DNA from: Negativicutes bacterium
GTDB lineage: Bacteria > Bacillota_C > Negativicutes > Acidaminococcales > Acidaminococcaceae
Direction of reading: 5' to 3'
Assembly: GCA_009930275.1 (NCBI GenBank)
Contig: RZYP01000124.1
Location: 1-6,018, forward strand
DNA length: 6,018 nt
Shown here: piece by piece, positions 5,201 to 6,018 of the stretch
Layout: the number at the start of each line of letters is the position of its first letter
Numbering within the stretch: the stretch's first letter is position 1
Notes under the pieces: generated by a model
Told to the model about the DNA's origin: nothing
The model's input: the letters and a program-made list of their open reading frames with translations, nothing else
The model's database searches: none
Position numbers and translations under genes: made by a program

Positions 5201-5382
5201 CTGCCTAACATCCAATTTATCAAAGCCTTTTTCTCGATAAAAATGATTTTCCCGCTCGGCTTATTGGCGGGAATCTTACCCGCTTTAATCAGGTTGTAAA
5301 TCGTTATCTTTGACATACCTGTGATGATGCACGCTTCATCGACCGTTAGAACCTCTTTGTTCGCTAAATCCTTGTATTCCAT
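5197..5382 (-). CDS. Helix-turn-helix DNA-binding protein, excisionase/MerR-like
   Basis: A 61-residue protein that is almost entirely one winged helix-turn-helix of the excisionase (HTH_17) type. The helix-turn-helix spans about residues 12-33 (LTVDEACIITGMSKITIYNL), followed by the characteristic IKAGKIPA turn, a wing with KPSGKIIF, and a last helix ending NWMLGR. Such proteins bind and bend DNA next to the attachment site to favour excision, and many also regulate their own operon. It is the first gene of the operon, with a good ribosome binding site and promoter upstream. An 18-bp perfect palindrome at the transcription start is a natural operator candidate. Whether it is an excisionase, a repressor or a replication-control protein cannot be decided from sequence. 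Confidence 0.88.
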   Translation of the reverse strand: MEYKDLANKEVLTVDEACIITGMSKITIYNLIKAGKIPANKPSGKIIFIEKKALINWMLGR

Positions 5383-5389
5383 ATTAATA

Positions 5390-5397
5390 CCCTCTTT
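5390..5397 (-). promoter_or_regulatory. Ribosome binding site of the helix-turn-helix gene
   Basis: AAAGAGGG on the minus strand lies 7 bases before the ATG at 5382. It is a purine-rich Shine-Dalgarno match, stronger than anything in front of the other genes here, and it supports the chosen start. Confidence 0.6.
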
Positions 5398-5416
5398 ATT
5401 ACATTAGTATATAACA

Positions 5417-5434
5417 TTAATTAATATTAATTAA
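5417..5434. promoter_or_regulatory. 18-bp perfect palindrome at the operon's transcription start
   Basis: TTAATTAATATTAATTAA is its own reverse complement over all 18 bases. It begins about 5 bases downstream of the -7 box (5446-5439), so it covers or abuts the expected start point. This is where a repressor would block initiation. The sequence is pure A/T and could instead be a melting or bending element. Confidence 0.5.
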
Positions 5435-5438
5435 CTAT

Positions 5439-5469
5439 CAAATGTAAGAATAGGGAATCAAATAGGCAA
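5439..5469 (-). promoter_or_regulatory. Bacteroidetes-type promoter of the seven-gene operon
   Basis: The -7 box TACATTTG reads 5446 to 5439 on the minus strand, with TTG (5469-5467) exactly 20 bases upstream. The TTG lies in the 3' arm of a small stem GGCAA/TTGCC (5465-5480). Transcription from about 5433 gives a leader of about 50 A/T-rich bases before the first ATG. Confidence 0.75.
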
Positions 5470-5501
5470 GCGTTTTTGCCCTGCTGACTACCGCTAAACA
5501 A

Positions 5502-5584
5502 GTCGTTCGGTGCGACCTATTGCTATATGTCTGTTAGATAGTGTTTTAATGAAGGTGCGGGGCATCGGTCGTTTGGTGCGACCT
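5502..5584. repeat. Two 17-bp direct repeats GTCGTTYGGTGCGACCT, each a small hairpin
   Basis: Copies at 5502-5518 and 5568-5584 differ at one base and are 66 bp apart. In each, GTCG and CGAC pair around the loop TTYGGTG; the second copy extends to GGTCG/CGACC (5567-5583). The single difference is in the loop, so the stem is kept. A third, looser copy, CATCGTTTGGTGCAATG (764-780), has the same loop at the other end of the window. Confidence 0.6.
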
Positions 5585-5722
5585 CGGCACATAGTGTAGA
5601 ATATTTCCCCATAGAGAAGAAAACCGCTTCAATTATTTTGCCAACAAAAGAAAATAACAGGGATGAATATTTTGGAAAAATCGGGGAAAAATTTATGTCG
5701 TATGGAAGCCCTCATTTCAGCC

Positions 5723-5745
5723 CACCCCATAGGGGGTGCACCCCC
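5723..5745. repeat. Alternative GC-rich hairpins around GGGGGTGCACCCCC
   Basis: GGGGGTGCACCCCC (5732-5745) is a perfect 14-bp palindrome. Its left half can instead pair with CACCCC (5723-5728) around ATAG. The two pairings are mutually exclusive, so one strand can switch between them. CATCAGGTTAA follows directly. Confidence 0.45.
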
Positions 5746-5834
5746 ATCAGGTTAAATGTTGTTAAAGAATTTAGGTAATTACGGCAGAAATATGTCTGTT
5801 TTGGGAGGGTGTTTTTTGGGTGTTATTGTAGGTT

Positions 5835-5878
5835 CTTTTCGAAAAGTTAGTACCAAAATTAGTACCCGACAAAATTAG
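5835..5878. repeat. Palindrome and TTAG direct repeats beside the tRNA junction
   Basis: CTTTTCGAAAAG (5835-5846) is a perfect 12-bp palindrome. It is followed by TTAGTACC at 5847-5854 and 5859-5866 (12-bp period). CAAAATTAG occurs at 5854-5862 and 5870-5878. The cluster ends about 48 bases from the tRNA fragment, a plausible distance for integrase arm-type or excisionase sites. Confidence 0.5.
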
Positions 5879-5925
5879 AATCTCCGAAAACGTTTATGGG
5901 AAAGGGTTAGAGATGAATGGGTATT

Positions 5926-5947
5926 TAGCCAACTGTGCTACATCCCG
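5926..5947 (-). tRNA. 5' fragment of a tRNA gene, interrupted in the D-loop
   Basis: Reading the minus strand from 5947: a 7-base acceptor strand CGGGATG, U8-A9, D-stem GCAC, then AGTTGGCTA, which supplies the invariant A14, G15, G18, G19 and A21. The next bases (AATACCCATT) do not pair with GCAC, and no anticodon arm, T-arm (GTTCGA) or 3' acceptor CATCCCG follows. A good promoter 14 bases upstream points into it. It is therefore the start of a real tRNA gene cut after about 22 bases, most simply by integration of the element to its left. The amino acid cannot be assigned without the anticodon. Confidence 0.65.
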
Positions 5948-5961
5948 ATGATTTGTGGGTG

Positions 5962-5994
5962 CAAAGGTAAATAATTTTTCTGTATTCGCTCAAA
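5962..5994 (-). promoter_or_regulatory. Promoter of the interrupted tRNA gene
   Basis: The minus strand carries TTTG (5994-5991), 21 bases, then TACCTTTG (5969-5962), a near-perfect Bacteroidetes promoter. It fires towards the tRNA fragment that starts at 5947. Its sequence and position suggest it belongs to the host chromosome. Confidence 0.75.
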
Positions 5995-6018
5995 TTTAAG
6001 ATAAAAAACAATGTGATG

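Larger units (their letters stand above)
5470..5925. other. Gene-free, repeat-rich stretch between the operon promoter and the tRNA fragment
   Basis: No gene is supported in these about 455 bases. The stretch contains the two hairpin repeats at 5502-5518 and 5568-5584, mutually exclusive GC-rich hairpins at 5723-5745, a CATCAGGTTAA motif at 5745, a 12-bp palindrome at 5835-5846 and TTAGTACC/AAAATTAG repeats at 5847-5878. Lying between the operon promoter and the presumed chromosome boundary, it is the likely location of integrase and excisionase binding sites and perhaps a replication or transfer origin. None of these roles can be proved from sequence. Confidence 0.6.

Noticed and set aside
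5502..5584. CRISPR array
   Set aside because: Only two copies of a 17-bp hairpin repeat, with no cas gene in the window.
5854..5877. TAATTTTG twice on the minus strand as -7 promoter boxes
   Set aside because: Neither has a TTG or TTTG 19-21 bases upstream and no gene follows. They are better explained as part of the direct-repeat cluster.

Overview
The window looks like one end of a small integrative element in a Bacteroidales chromosome (Bacteroides, Parabacteroides, Prevotella or a relative). The host assignment rests on three strong promoters of the Bacteroidetes type (TTG or TTTG, 20-21 bases, TAnnTTTG), on a tyrosine-recombinase C-terminus of the Bacteroidetes mobile-element type, and on moderate-to-low GC. 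No database search was possible, so family names come from motif recognition.

Layout, left to right. Positions 2-226 (+) are the last 74 codons of a tyrosine integrase whose start lies outside the window. Positions 227-1088 hold no convincing gene but many short direct and inverted repeats. A monocistronic 62-residue hypothetical gene (1129-1317, -) has its own promoter (1342-1372) and terminator (1089-1112). A roughly 112-114 bp imperfect direct repeat (284-395 and 1570-1683) brackets the non-coding region and this small gene, which therefore look like a cassette. From 5382 down to 1740 seven genes run on the minus strand as one probable operon: a 61-residue helix-turn-helix protein of excisionase type, a 133-residue unknown, a 331-residue RepA/DnaB-like RecA-fold ATPase with a C-terminal winged helix, a 54-residue unknown, a 219-residue unknown, a 57-residue unknown and a 309-residue unknown. 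Three junctions are 4-bp start/stop overlaps. Two longer junctions carry strong hairpins that may tune read-through. A good intrinsic terminator (1685-1716) closes the operon, and its promoter is at 5439-5469 with an 18-bp perfect palindrome just downstream.

Positions 5470-5925 are non-coding and repeat-rich. They lead to a Bacteroidetes promoter (5962-5994, -) followed by the 5' 22 bases of a tRNA gene (5947 to 5926), whose match to the tRNA consensus breaks off in the D-loop. I read this as the element/chromosome boundary.

Inferred working model: the integrase with the helix-turn-helix protein controls integration and excision, and the ATPase with one or more of the unknown proteins supports replication or maintenance of the excised form. 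No relaxase, coupling protein, capsid, resistance or toxin gene is recognisable in the window. The element is therefore either a very compact, relaxase-less integrative element or satellite, or the rest of it lies beyond the left edge.
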